DNA from: Zelopaecilomyces penicillatus
Lineage: Eukaryota > Ascomycota > Sordariomycetes > Hypocreales > Pseudodiploosporaceae
DNA: 64,000 bases
Assembly (NCBI GenBank): GCA_005765155.1
Contig: VCCP01000003.1
Span: 992,001-1,056,000 of the forward strand
Reading direction: 5' to 3'
Both the position numbers and the translations under genes were made by a program. Position 1 is the first letter of the stretch. Each line of letters starts with the position of its first letter. The notes beneath the pieces were generated by a model that worked only from the letters and a program-made list of their open reading frames with translations, was not told the DNA's origin and made no database searches. Below, piece by piece: positions 10,534 through 23,081 of this stretch.

Positions 10534-11473
10534 ATGGCCATCTCCGTTCTACGCGCCGTCATCCGGCGGCGCATCCATAGTGGTTTGCGCCAAAGCCCTC
10601 AACGACGAGCGCAGTCCTCCTCCTCCTCATCATCATCACCAAATAAACAACCCCCACAGCAGAAGCAGTCAGAGGACACAGACACAGCAACGTCCAAGAT
10701 TATAGCTAGCGACTCAGTTCCCATCCCTATCCCTAGCACTATTCCGCCGCTCCCTATCTGGCAGCGTCTCGGTCCCTTGACCAAAGCCGCCCAGGCGTAC
10801 TCGAGATCGCAGCGCAAGCGGCCCAATGTCACACAGATCGTCAGCGCGGTATGCATCTTCCTATGTGCGGATATTAGCGCTCAGAGTATGAGTGCGAATG
10901 AGTATGACCCCAAGAGGACAGCGCGGAGTGTGATAATAGGGGGCGTCGCCGCCGTGCCGCAATATAAATGGTATGCCTAACACGATGATGATGATTTTCA
11001 ATTACACCAAAAAAAGAGAACATAACACTAAAAAAAATTCTCAATCTAGGCTCGTCTTTCTCTCCACAAACTTTAACTATTCCTCCCGCATCTTGTCGCT
11101 GGCGACTAAAGTCGTCGTCAGCCAGACACTCTTCACCACAGTCTTCAACACCTACTTTTTCGGCGCCCAGGCTCTCTTATCCGGAGAAACCCTCGAGGCG
11201 ACCGTAGAACGTGTCAAGAACACTGTGCCTGCTAGCTGGGTCAACTCGTGGAAAGTGTGGCCCGCTTACACCGTCTTCAGCATGTTGTACATTCCGCTCG
11301 AGTACCGGAGCGTCTTTGCTGGTGTGATTGCCATTGGGTGGCAGACGTATTTGAGTTATCTCAACAGACTGGCTGAACTGCGAGCATCAAGGGATGGTGC
11401 TGCTAGTTTGGGCATGGAAGACGCTGATGATTCCGTTGGAACCAAAGTTACGAGCATCACTGCAACACCATAA
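10534..11473 (+). CDS. Mpv17/PMP22/Sym1-family membrane protein
   Basis: Model: exons 10534-10970 and 11050-11473, 286 residues. The 79-base intron starts GTATGC and ends CTAG, and the join completes a Trp codon (YKW-LVFL). Residues 1-30 are Arg/Ser-rich without acidic residues, like a mitochondrial presequence. A low-complexity Ser and Pro/Gln linker follows. The C-terminal half carries the family pattern: a hydrophobic helix with SxxK-type basic end, the NTVPASWVNSWKVWPAYTVFSM segment (W-x-x-WP and N/F positions), and the final VPLEYR-like block (IPLEYRSVFAGVIAIGWQTYLSYLN). Mpv17-family proteins sit in the mitochondrial inner or peroxisomal membrane and affect membrane permeability and stress tolerance; the presequence favours mitochondria here. 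Four hydrophobic helices are expected. Confidence 0.88.
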
Positions 11474-11758
11474 CACACAATTCAACCATGTATTACCTTT
11501 TTCTTTGTCTTGATAGAGATTGTTTTGGATAGCGTTAGGGAAAACCTAGAGAATAGAGGATCGCACTTTGTGCCATTATAAATGAGAAACGCTTGGCAAA
11601 ATAGTCATCACACTTTACATACGCCTAGACACATCAAAGGCTGTCAAAGTAGTAGAATATAGACAGCTTAACTATATGAGGATCATAATGAATTAAATTA
11701 TAGTAAGCATGTGCATCCCGTTGCACTTTTCCCTCATTATATTCATCATCATCACGTT
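11474..11758. other. Convergent 3' region
   Basis: A+T-rich spacer between the convergent Mpv17-family and P450 genes. It probably contains only 3' UTRs and polyadenylation signals. Confidence 0.5.
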
Positions 11759-13672
11759 TCAAACCCTCCTTAACCTAACGTAGCAGTCCTTTGGAAGATT
11801 GACTAGCCGCTCCACGATTTCCGGCCCGTTCAATGATTCGTCCATGCTCTCAAACTCAAAATTCCACAACAACAGCGTAATCATGGTTCGCAATTCCAAA
11901 TACGCCAGCTTCTTGCCAAAGCATTGTCTCGGACCAGCCGAGAATGCAAGTGTTGGGCCGGCATGCGGGTCAAAGCTTTCGCTCTTTGCCCCCCCATCGC
12001 CGTTGTTGTTATTGTTGTTGTTGTCGTTGGGTTTTATTATTATTCGTTTTAACCATCGCTCCGGTATGTACTGATCAATGTCATCGCCCCATGCTGGCAC
12101 ACGGTCCAGGACGTTTTGTGACGCCGAGGAGCGTAGCAGCTCGTTGATGGGTAATGCAGGCTCCGTCATGGAGGGCCCGCTTAATGGAAGAATGATGTCG
12201 GTTCCCTTGGGGATTGGATAGCCCAGAATCTGGGTATCGCATGTTGAGGTCCGCACAATGAGAGTTGCGACAGATGCGCAGCGCAGCGTTTCTTCCATTA
12301 CTGCATCAAGGAAAGGTATTGAGCTATCGCTTATTTCTTCCATGCTTGGCCAGCGACCATTCTGATGCGCCTCGTGGTGGGTATTGTATATCTCCTTTCG
12401 AAGCCGGGCTTGAACTCTCTGGTGACTTGACATGTACTTTACCCACCAAGCAAGAACTGTTGCTGTGGAGTCATGTCCGCCAAGTAGATAGCCGAGTACC
12501 TTTATATATCAGTCAGCAGAGGCTCAAACCTCAGGAAGAAGGAGAGGCAGAATATACATACCTCGTCTCGTATCCGCGCAGAGTAAAAGTCCGGTTGTCT
12601 ATCAGCCTTCTTGGCCGCGTTCATCTCTCTCCATAACAGTTGATCAAGGGCGCTTTCACAACCATCCGACCCCGAATTAGCGAGCTTGTGTAGGCTTTTT
12701 ACAGTTTGCCGTTGGATCAAGCGCCGTCTGTGCCATTGGGCTCTCGCGTGCTTCGGGTTTAGCAAAGCCAACCACTGAGAGAATGTAGGGAATGCACTTT
12801 TCTGTGCGACAGCCACCATTTCGGGGATATCCAGCAGGGCTTCTATTTCAGGGTCTATTGGACCCGGTGGGAAGTTGACTGGGTCGTCTGCAATTCGAGA
12901 AACTCCCGGATTGACTGAGTGGACATGGCCAATCTCATGTCTTAGTGCAGTCTTGGTATCTTCCATGCCAAAGGCCACGCTGCAGATTATGTCTAGTGTT
13001 GCTAAATAGAGATCATTCCCAGCTGAGAATGGTCTTCCATGAGCTTTGTGCCTTTTCAGGTCCCAGAGCTCAACTAGGAGCGTCACCCGGTCGTACACTC
13101 GCGGAGCAGAGATCTTTTTATATATATATTCATTTAGCAAAAGTGATGCTTGAAATAAAAAAAGGAAACAGGCAAAGTGCCACATAAGGGATAAGTACTA
13201 TGCTTACCTCTTTCAAAAACTTTGGCGTCATCAGATCTCTGATAAGCTCTCTGTGGCACTTGAACCTGGGATCGCTTGATTTCATAGTGAAGTGAAACTC
13301 GGGTGCTGTCAATCCAACACATTCCTTGTTTCTGTTACTGCGGTCAAACTCCTTGGACCGACGAGAGCATATATCCATGACCTCCCGATAATCAGAGACA
13401 ATGACGGTTGGTCGTCGAAACGGGAACAGAAAGGCCTGCGATACTGGGGAATTATGTTGACTAGGCTGCTGCCAGATCCATTGTCGACGATACTGGGCAC
13501 GTTTCATCTCTTTTAAGTCACCAAAAAGGCTTCGAGATGCCCTCATATTGTATGGTATACATGGCAGCGGCTGAGGCAAAGCAGCTAGGTAGACAACGTA
13601 TACCAGAACGGCACCAACAAGACATATTAGGGGCAGGACAAGAATATCCGCCTCAAGTTCTTGAAAAACCAT
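11759..13672 (-). CDS. Cytochrome P450 monooxygenase
   Basis: Model: exons 13672-13208, 13113-12562 and 12499-11759, 585 residues, with two introns (94 and 62 bases) and all joins in phase 0. The N-terminal hydrophobic segment (ILVLPLICLVGAVLVYVVYL) anchors it to the ER membrane. Diagnostic motifs are visible: the I-helix oxygen-binding motif GGHDST just after the second intron, the K-helix ExxR as EETLR, and the haem-binding loop FSAGPRQCFG with its axial Cys near residue 530. The family cannot be fixed by eye; the substrate is unknown. A run of seven Asn with flanking Asp/Gly sits between the K helix and the haem loop and looks like a replication-slippage insertion. No biosynthetic backbone enzyme lies nearby, so a role in detoxification or tailoring is open. 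Confidence 0.93.
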
Positions 13673-16600
13673 GATGTGCGAATCACTGGTAGCCAATATA
13701 GAACGGCACGAAAGGGGATCAGAAACGCAAAATAGAACAACCAACCATACCAGACAGGTGCGGTGACTGGCCCGCGTCTTATAGCTGATTCAGAGTCACA
13801 TGTAGTCGGGGGAGGAGAGGGGGGGGAGGAGGCTAGGGAAGTTTGTTATAACGGGACAGTTCCAGAGCCACGCGGTGTCTCGATACCCTTGCGCCTCAAA
13901 CGCAGGGAGACAACAGAACGGTGATGACCTGCATCTTGATGAGCGAACAAGATCCACCTTGTCTGCCTACCTGTTGTTGCCTGCAATTGTAGCTCAGCGC
14001 CGAAGGTGGTGTGTTGCTGTTAGCTCACAAAATATCTTTTTTTTCTTGCCAATGAGTTACCCATGAGTGCCTAGATAGGTATGCATCCGAACCGGAACGC
14101 AGTCCGCGATCCGTACAGCCTCAAACTATGCCCATCACATCGTTCACACCCATCACCAACAAACAACCCTTTCCCATGACTGTGCTGGCAAATGAGGCGT
14201 TCTTTTTTTCTTGCCCATGCTGGTGACCTTGCGGCCATGAACTCATTATGGAAAAAAAGTGCCCTGATCGGCCGAGACCCCTATGGGGGGTGTTCCATCA
14301 CGCCGAGCTTCGCCCCCGGCCAAAGATAGAAGTTCCCCGGCGAAAAAAAGGGAGGGGAGGCAAAGCTGCATAATTTGATACAAAATAATGTTTGCCTAGC
14401 AGAGCCCTGTCAAGCCTGTCTGTCTGTCTGTCTGTCTGCACAAGGGCAACCGAGATATTTTCTCCGGTAACGGTCAACACACCCCCCATCAGATGTGTGT
14501 GATATTGGAGCAGCTCTAGCAAATAGAAAGACTACTACAGTGGAAGCATGACGCACCCGTGCTCATAATCCAGACAAGAAGTCAATTGCATGCTAGTGGA
14601 CACACATATTAGCCGCCAATGCAGTGTCAGTAATTTACACCGTGTGAGTACACATCAGCAACGGTATGTTGGTTCCGATGTTTCCTCGTACATGACAAGA
14701 AACCAAGGTCCCCGTCCTGATGTGACACTCTGCCCAACTCTAGCTAATCTGGGTACTCACTCACCTTTGGCGTGATCTGTCTAGTGGTTCGTAGAAGCTG
14801 CGCAAGCGCCCAGAGCTGCACTCCAGTCAGCCCCAATCATGGGAAGCCTTGGGAAACAAAGGGATGTTGACCCCCCCCTGTCTGTCACCAACAAACTCGC
14901 TCGCCAATCCAACAGGTTGCCAACGGGTGCGATGCAGTTGGGGAAATAGCCGATAACTCGGATCACCCAGATTAGGTTGCCTTCTCAGCTGACCAGTAAT
15001 TCCAAGATGAAAAAAGTGCGTCGGCCCTGCAACAATGAGTACAATACCTACAAGCGTGACGACGCTGACGGATGCATCAACATCGAAGCCCCGCAGCCAA
15101 TCCGGGTTGCAATGACAAGTTGACAGTCGACTCAAACGCAATGCGACCACCCAGTCCCGTCCGATGCTCCGGGTTGTGAGCCGGGTGTGACCCTCCGGCA
15201 CGGCTGGATGTGCATGAGCGCATCCAGCTTGCCTGAGCCGCGCCGAGCGCGTCTACATGATCCATGAATATGAACAGCCCGCATCCTTTACTACGTAGTA
15301 GTTGTAATCCACAGGGCCAAGTCATCTTCATCTACCATGCAGTTGAACCACAAGGGCCAGCGGCAAGACACATGGTACCCTGAACCTGCAGGTCCATGTC
15401 AAATTGACGGGCTGCTAGCTGGCGGATGCGCATCCTTACCGCCGACGGCAGTCAAACTGTGGAGATGCGATTTGAGTCAAAATTGAGCATGCCAGAGGGT
15501 CGGCATGTGAAGTCGGTGCGGAATTCGCCCACACCTGCGGATCAATAAGTAATATTCATGTCTCTCGAGCGAAACAATCCGTAATGATGGTGTGGGACAC
15601 GCAACAATGAAGAGCAAACAAGTGTCCCCCGTCCGCAGGCATGGAGTAGCAAACAACGGGATGTCAATACTTTCTTTTGATCCTTCGCCATCAATCTGTT
15701 GGGTTTTTGTTTTGTTTTTTTTTTGCCTGCCGGAGAGGTGCCGCACAGTGGTCCGTCCCTGGAAAGCCAGTCTGCTACTTTCCACCGATGTCCATTGATG
15801 AGTTAAATCCCTTGGTGGGACGCCTTATCGAGACTCGTCCTCGCCGTTGCATCCACTTCAAACTCCGATCCCCCCTCAAAGGCGGCGGCGGCGGGCTGCA
15901 GATGATTAGGAATCAATGTTTTGGAACCCAGATCCCGAGTGGGGGATTGGCTATTAGCTATTGCGCGGGAAGAGAAGGAAAGAACCAAGAGACTTTGTGC
16001 AATGCATCCGTTTATCCTACCTACCCTGTAGTACTCCCATGACATCATAACTCGAACAAAGGAAGATCTGATGTTTGATAGTCATATCAAGAAATGCACA
16101 ACAACAATACTTGTCACTTGATCCATTGGAATGCTGCATGGGCGGAAACGTGACGGCATAGCAAAGGACTCAGAACCTGAGAGCCGAATCTTCAGTACTG
16201 TATTCCTAAAAAAAAATCACTCATGAACTGGCCCTTTCATCAAGTTCCCTCACATGCGTCAAAACCTCTTCTTACTATGAGGTAAAGCAAGCCAATATTG
16301 ACTGATATTAACAAGGTGCCACAAACGAAAACTATCATTCATGTTCAAGATCGAAATAAAACCACTATGTACTAGGCATGCATGTATTACAAAAACGGTT
16401 CAAAGTCCTTCAAATATCGCGCAGCCACCAGGGCCCACAGGAACCAACCATAAAAGTCCATCTTGACAAGAAAAAATGAAGAATTCAGAAAAGAAAAAAC
16501 CAAGAGCAGACAATGTTGGCCTAATGCTCCAAGGCGAAGAGCATGCGACGTGTCATAGATTAGGCCACAGATTGGCAGCCACCTTGTTGGAAAACCTCGG

Positions 16601-16809
16601 GGGAATCGATTACCTGGTATACGGAGCTGGTCGACAAAAGAAGGAGAAGGGGGAATGATCTTAAAAAACTTTTTTTCGTAGACAAAAACTCCAGATCCAA
16701 GCCCCCCCAATACAATCCTAACGCCAAAGAGCCAAATAACTTTTTGTTTGAGCGCCAAGTTCGCGCCTTTACTCCCATCAGATTTACACATGTGAAAATG
16801 CAAACGGCT
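13673..16809. other. 3.1 kb without a recognised gene
   Basis: It lies between the P450 start and the Stu1 stop. I found no spliced or unspliced frame with recognisable coding character. The region holds a TCTG microsatellite (14416-14438), short homopolymers and G-rich patches (13805-13830). The leftmost part is the P450 promoter and the rightmost ~400 bases are probably the Stu1 3' UTR. The middle could contain a non-coding transcript, but nothing in the sequence shows one. Confidence 0.5.
14416..14438 (+). repeat. Microsatellite (CTGT)n
   Basis: Tetranucleotide repeat, about 5.75 units of CTGT. It is non-coding. Confidence 0.9.
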
Positions 16810-19800
16810 TCAGATAAGAGAGACGCCGCCCTCCTCGCGCTGTTGCTTGACGATGTAGTATGTGATTAAGCTTTTGGGGTCGTCCTTGACACCGGCTAAA
16901 GCATCCCAGAAATTTGCTTCGCCGACTCGACCGTGCAGAGCAACGCAAAACTTGACGGCATCCATCCGTACGCCAGAGTCTGCAGAGTCTAGACACCGAC
17001 CGGCTAGTCCTGCAAGCTGCATGAGCTCACCCTGAGTCGGCATAAACTGGATTCGACGGTCAAGCATCTCTTTGAGAACATGCAGCCCCATACTCAAAGT
17101 GCGACAGCCTTCAATCGTGGTATCAGTGCATTCCTGCAACCGTTTGGTGAGCACCACGACCATCTCCGGACCATCGCCGATAGTCACCAGTTCGTCAGCC
17201 AGGAGCTCCAAGCCGCTGACCACATGGGCTCTTGTATCATAGCGACCACGCGTTTGTAGTAGAGATTCAAGACCCTTGGAAACATGTGGTCGAAAGTTCT
17301 CTCGTTCCTTCTTCAATAGAAGCTTGATCGTCGCAAGAATTTGAGCCTTGACGTCCTGGACCTTGTCTGACGGGGTTTCATTTAAAGGATCTTCCAGGAA
17401 CTTGAACAGCCCAATAAGCAAGGCTTCAAACCTCTCATCATTGAATACGGTTCTGGTGTCGCGGATGAGAGACTGCAATTTCCGGAAGCCGTGTACTTCT
17501 AGTGTTTTTGCCTTGATCTTCGTGATACCGCTGTCGAGAAGACGTGAGTTTTGTCTGACCTTTTCTGGTGATTCTGTATCATCCATGGAATGCGGCTGTG
17601 CATTCACTGCCTTTTGGAGATTGGCTGCGTCTTCATTCAAGGGTATTTCCTCTAGCACGGGACCAGTTGCAAAGGTCGGCTTGGGTGTTGACTGTTCCTC
17701 CACGAAAGGATCCTCATAAACCTTGATGGCCCGAGGTGGTGTGTCAATGTGAGGCTCCAAGTTGATGGCCACCACGGGTATGACCGCCGTGGGGACAGGG
17801 GATGGTTTCACTATTGAAGGAGGCAGCGGTACATCCGCTGGCTGGGGAGAAGCAGACCTAAAACTGGAAATGGTGGGTACTACGAGCGAAAGCTCTTCGT
17901 TCCCTCTAGATGGGCTGGACGAAGGAATGACAAACTGGGATTGCTTAAGCTTCGCAGGGCTCACATGGTGTGATGCAATTGGTTTCACAGTTGAACGTGT
18001 GATGGTGGGTGAGGCCACACTGGATTCACTTGCATGGCTTGCATGACCAGGGCGAGGTCGCTGGGCTGGTCTTCGAGGGCTTGTGTCCTTTGGTTTCGAC
18101 GTCGTTGCCTTGGACCTGAGGCTCTCGGGGCTTTCAACTTCCACCGATGACGGCTGATCTCGAACCGAGTATGGACCGGCAGTTGCGGGGCGAGGAGCTA
18201 CCTCTGGCCGTCTCCTGGCCGGCCGCATAGGGGCGACAGACATGCCTCCGGCGTGGACAGAGATTGATGACTCGGGACGCGTCCTAATGGCAACTGGTTT
18301 GGCTGACAATGTGGAGGACGTAGATGAAGTAGAGGATTGACTCTGGGCAGACAAGTTGGATGTCGTCCGCACTGGAGAGAACTGAGCCATGGCAGATCCT
18401 GGTCGGACTGGAAGATTCTTCGCCGCTGCCAAGGATGCTTTTTTCTGGGCGAGCATCGTCTCGCGAAGACTTGGTTTGCTTGAGGTCATAGTGCTCCTTG
18501 ATAAGCCAGCGCGTGCAGGAGGATCCGTCTTTTTGGGAGAGTTGGGATTATGGGGGTCCTTGTTCAGAAGCTTCTGAGCTGAGGGTTCAAGGTTGGCCAT
18601 GATGCTGATTCAAAGGTTAGTTTTGTTTTACTTTTTTTTGCTTCTCTTACCATGGATAAGTGAAGGAGTGGGATCTGTACGCACATATCTGCTCTTGCCG
18701 GCCAAACCCCCCAAAATGTCCAGTACGCTGATCTAGTTTTTTCCCGAACTCCTGGGTTGGCATCTGCCAGCCCCTTTTTGATGCACTTTTCCATCAGTTC
18801 AAGGCCACCGCCATGCTCAATGTGATTCTTGTGATGCGCTTCCTTGTTCAAAAGTATAATGAGCCAACCGGCGCTGTAAAGTCTAGGCTGCACATTCTTA
18901 TCCTGGCAGGCACCCCAGACGTGTTGCATTAAGCGAGCCGTATAGGTGACCCTGCCGAGGATGGCCTCAACTGACGCATTGGCCATTTGAGAGCTGATTT
19001 TCTTGGTCCCAGCAGAAAGCTTTAGCAGCGTTTGCATGAGTAATTCAACTAATGGATCCATGCCAGGACCCAGGATCCTCGCGAGATCTTGAATCAAACT
19101 GCATCCCTCCTTTGACAAGCTTGTTCGAAGGGACGTAGAAGCTTTGGTGATACCATCCAACAGTGCGCGAAAACCTGCGATGAGGGTATCGTGAAATTCA
19201 GCTGGGGCATTGCCAGCCAAGAGTCTTCGCATAGTCTTAACGCCCTGCTCTCGTTTCATCCAATTTTGCTCCGACTCCTTGCCTTCGAAATACCAAGCCA
19301 TATCCTTGAAGATTTCATCCAGCTCGCGATTGGTATTGACGTACAAGGGCTCGGCGCTCTCGATTTGCACTTCAGACATTGGTGTCACGGGGCGCTCGCT
19401 TGGTGCAGTAGATGAGGATGTGCTGGCGGTCAGGTTTGGCCGGCTCAACGCTGGCGCAGCCTCAGATGGCGTCTCTGGACGGGCTCCGGTAGGGGCGAGT
19501 GCCTTGACAATGGCTTGTTCAATAGCGGGTCGAACCTTGAAGTTTTTGAGCTGTTTTTTTAAATCTGACTTTGCTGGATTTGGCGCATTCCTGGTATAAC
19601 ATTAGTCCAAAAGCCCCAATCACTGGTTTATGAGGTGGTCTCCTGCATACTTGAAAAGTTCGATGACGGTGCTCTTAGCCGTATCCCGGACCATGCCATC
19701 AGCATCCTCAAGCAAGTCCATGAGTAAAGGGACATAACTTCGAAATTGCAGGCCTTGCTCCAGGTGTGTCTAGAGTTACAAGTTAGAATGAAATATGTCG

Positions 19801-20319
19801 GTTTGGGGAAGTGTCGCAACACAGGAGCGTATGAGCTGGTAAAAGACGAACTTTGAGAAGCCAATGCATAGATTCTTCCTTGGCTCTAGCATTCTTGCCG
19901 GTCATGGCAGAGTTGCGAATGAAGCGCTCCACCTCGGCCGGAGCGACCGCATAGATGGTGTTTAGCCCTTGGCAAGCAAGTGCTCGAACCTTGTCCTTTT
20001 GGTCGCCCAGCTTTTCGATGACGAGCGGCAGTGTTCGAGCAGCCTCTTTGGACAGAAACTTTGGCTCCTGTCGGGACATGCGGGTGAAGAGGTGGTTCAG
20101 GGCAGTGAAGCTGGCATTGGCGAGAATGGCATGCTGGGAAGCGGAGGCGACTCGCAGGCCCTCGAAGAGCTGTGGTATGCATGTTTCGGGGACATTGTGC
20201 TGCTTGATTCCCGACTTGATGTTTGTAACGTACTGGACTTTGGCATCGAGAGATGAATCGCTCTTAAGGACAGTCGCTAGGTCGGCGACCTGCTGGTCGG
20301 TAAGCTTGGTGTCGGCCAT
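16810..20319 (-). CDS. STU1: CLASP-family microtubule-associated protein Stu1
   Basis: Model: exons 20319-19852, 19769-19651, 19590-18685 and 18604-16810, 1095 residues. Introns of 82, 60 and 80 bases all keep phase. The N-terminal ~230 residues form HEAT/TOG-like helices (LMDLLEDADGMVRDTAK is typical of the family). A second TOG-like array, the CLASP N-terminal domain, spans about 300-500 (start near ELDEIFKDMAWYFEGKE; IILLNKEAHHKNHIEHGG). Residues ~505-780 form a long Ser/Pro/Arg-rich basic linker, the usual microtubule-lattice binding part. A third helical domain runs from about 860 to the end. CLASP proteins stabilise spindle microtubules and act at kinetochores and the spindle midzone. 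Length and domain order match ascomycete Stu1. The last exon begins only one codon before MANLEPS, and a reading that ignored the introns would split the protein in four. Confidence 0.95.
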
Positions 20320-20697
20320 GAACCTTGATCGCGCGGGAGTTTAGTTCTGCTAGACGTGAGGCAAACGCTGGTGTCAGTGCTCGGCTGCGAAGACGACAAG
20401 AAGCATTGCGATGCCACTAAAATGCGCCAGGTTGATAAGGGGGAAAAGAGACAGTACAGCAAAATGCCATGCGATGGGATGGGACATGGGACATTAGCAC
20501 AGACATTTTTGGGGGGGTAGCGGCAGCAGTCTAGCCGCGCGAGGGGCAGAGGAGGGAAATTAAAGACAGACAATATTACGAAAGTATTGAAAAGAAAAGA
20601 ACTCAGAGACTCACAGCGGACTGGGCCGAGAAGGTCGACAGGGCCCCAATGTCAGCGTGCTGGGCAGTATCGTCGCGGAGAGAGAGGTCGGCAAGAT

Positions 20698-20755
20698 GTT
20701 GTTATTGTCAAGGTTAGTGTTGTTGTTGATGTTGTTGATGTTGTTGATGATGGCA
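20698..20755 (+). repeat. Degenerate trinucleotide repeat (GTT/GAT)
   Basis: Imperfect TTG-TTG-ATG type repeat upstream of Stu1. It gives an Asn/Ile-rich apparent frame on the minus strand, which I do not treat as coding. Confidence 0.75.
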
Positions 20756-21051
20756 TTTGGAGGGGCGGTTGCTGCTGCTCGGTGGTGTGTTGCGACTGTC
20801 GTTTGTTCGTCGCAAGAAAACAACAGTAGAGCGGCGGAGCTTCGGTTGGCGGCGTGACATGCGTGGAAGCACAGCATGGATGCAGCGCTTGTGCGTTCTG
20901 AATGCCTGTAATACAGGTCCACGGGTACCTAAGCTGCAGGCTCTGCAACAGCACATTAGGCTGGGTGAGGCAAGGTTGGGAGCCAATCTCGTTTCCGCTA
21001 TAACCCGGCTGGCTGCCGCTGGAGCGGGTTGCTTCGCTGGAAAGCAGCCGA

Positions 21052-21091
21052 TACAGTGGTGTACAGTGAATTACAGTGGTGTACATTGGTG
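21052..21091 (+). repeat. 20-base tandem repeat, two copies
   Basis: Two adjacent copies of a unit containing TACAGTGGTGTACA, differing at a few positions. It contains a near-palindrome (GTACAGTGGTGTAC). The function is unknown. Confidence 0.7.
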
Positions 21092-21874
21092 TGCCTCAAG
21101 GAGGTGCGGGGCCCGGAACATGCAGGTTTCCAGGGTTACCCAGTTGGGTAGGTAGGCTTTGTTTACAAAAACTTGCCTATCAATTGCAGGCACAGTAATT
21201 AGTCAATGACCTCGATCGTCTGTTCTCTCTTCACATGGGAATTTACCCCGCCATTCGACCAACTTCTATCGCTGGCGATTGACAAAAAAAAAATCTTTGA
21301 GCCAGCAATGTGTCGGGCATCAAAATGACACCTGCCTTATCTTGCTACCTCCCTTGAACAAATTTTTGAGACTCGATTCGATGCGCTGGCAAGCTCTGAC
21401 GTGTTCCGAGGTATTAAATTACACGGTTCGAACAAGTCCTTCTCACTCAGAGAGGTATATTTCCGTGATTTACCCCTCCGTCGAACAACAATCAACTTCT
21501 TTGGGGGAGTGTTGCTGTCTATTGGTTTTAAACAGAGTATTGGCCGGATGCAACACAGTACCATATGCATGCTATGCGAATTGTCACAGGAGACCAGTCA
21601 ATGTGCAGTAAATCTAACTTTACAAAATGTCTTAACCTGGCTAGTAGAACAATGCCGACCATCATGTTCCAGCCAGTTGGAGCCGCAACCGTCTTTAGGC
21701 TCGCGCTTTATCCACGTTTCCCCCTTGTCAGAGCCCATTCCAACCAGAGCTCTGGTACTTAATCAATTAATCAATTAATTAATAGAACCGCATGTTTGGT
21801 AGCGAAGGCAGAGAGCAGTATAGAAACTATATATACAGGTGCTCCTAGCCAGGGGATTAAGGAGACTTGCTTGC

Positions 21875-23081
21875 TCATCTACCAGAATCCGAGTGAACAG
21901 AGTCACGAAGGACCCCAACATGCACCACGAACCCAGCCCCAGGTCGCAGCTGCACCGGCAGCATCTCCTCGGGCATTCTCCAAACATGGAAACCCTCCAT
22001 GAAAGCTGAGAGCCATGACCGGAATACATCATCGTTCCGGAGCTGCTGGGCAATGATACACAGGCACGGCCGGCGTCGCCCATCTACTGCCGAATCTCCA
22101 TGGGCATCATCACCACTAACAACAGCTTCCTCCTGCTCCGCCTCTCGTAGCCTGCACACATCAACACATGTCTGCACAAACGGCTGGACCAGGGCGTAGT
22201 TGAAAACGCAATCACATGCAACCACAGCGTCGAAGCTTGTCGTATCCGCGTCGCCTGTTAGTGCTGCGCTCACCTCGTCCGTCTCCCAGTCAAGCGTCTC
22301 AAACCGGATATCTGCTGATGGTGCTGACGACGATGATGATGATTTCGAAATGCCTCCTTTTCTTGGTTTTACCGAACGCCGTGACGAAGACGCAGATGGA
22401 ACGGCAGCATTGTTCTCCTCCAGGTTTTGCTGAATGAGTTTATGGACATATGGCTGGTCTGTCAGGACATATCGCGAGACATGCGGTAAAAGCGCCAACG
22501 CATTCAACGGAGAGATGCCGCATCCGAGTTCCACAATGCTAGAGAGTTTGTCTAAAGCACCTGACTTGAACAAAATGTTGTCTGGAGCAGAGATCCATTC
22601 CGCAAACAAGGGTGTAATCTTCCACAAAACTATACACGCAAGACAAAACACCAGTAAGTTAGAAAGTGGCAGCCGAGTCAAGTAGACATTATTTATAAAA
22701 GAAAGCACCACCCCAATCTCGTAATGAGAAATCGTATCAAAAACTATTGCAAAGAAACTTACCTGCCCCTGTTGTGCCGCCAGCTCGCGTTGACGATAAG
22801 ACACCAGGAGATTGATGAATCGTGTAATCTCTTCCCCCAACAACGAGGTCCAAGCTAGTTGCTTTTGTGTCTATGAAGCCAAGATTGCGTGACTGAATAG
22901 GCTGTGAGTAAAGAAGAAAGGTTTCTACAAACACGCAAATGTTATACACATGTTAGTGAGAGGAACATAAAATGGGAGGGAAAGTTGAATGGGTGAGGTA
23001 GTTAGAGTTTTACACACCTTCGTCAGCGTCCTCAATCTCAGCTTCGAAATGGGACACGATATCGGGGAACCTGAGATTCAT
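21875..23081 (-). CDS. RKM5: Ribosomal lysine N-methyltransferase 5 (Rkm5)
   Basis: Model: exons 23081-23018, 22924-22763 and 22629-21875, 326 residues. Introns are 93 and 133 bases; the second begins GTAAGT and ends TATAG. The spliced frame restores the family N-terminus: SQPIQSRNLGFIDTKA, then TIHQSP...STRAGGTTGA, then VLWKITPLFAEW. The SAM-binding motif I is VELGCGISPLNAL and the downstream VVACDCVFNYALV matches the post-motif of the class I (METTL21/Rkm5) fold. The yeast enzyme methylates Lys of ribosomal protein L1. A Ser/Arg/Lys-rich insertion near residue 190 and an acidic insertion near 255 are low-complexity additions. An unspliced reading would wrongly start the protein inside the first part of exon 2 in another frame. 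Confidence 0.93.

Larger units (their letters stand above)
20320..21874. other. Stu1 promoter/5' region and Rkm5 3' region
   Basis: About 1.55 kb without a gene. It includes a degenerate TTG/TGT/TGA trinucleotide stretch (20698-20755), a 20-base direct repeat (21052-21091), and an A+T-rich TTAA/TCAATTAAT stretch (21760-21783). I see nothing coding. Confidence 0.5.

Noticed and set aside
14416..14438. TCTG repeats as a CRISPR-like array
   Set aside because: Simple tetranucleotide repeats without spacers, in a eukaryotic genome.
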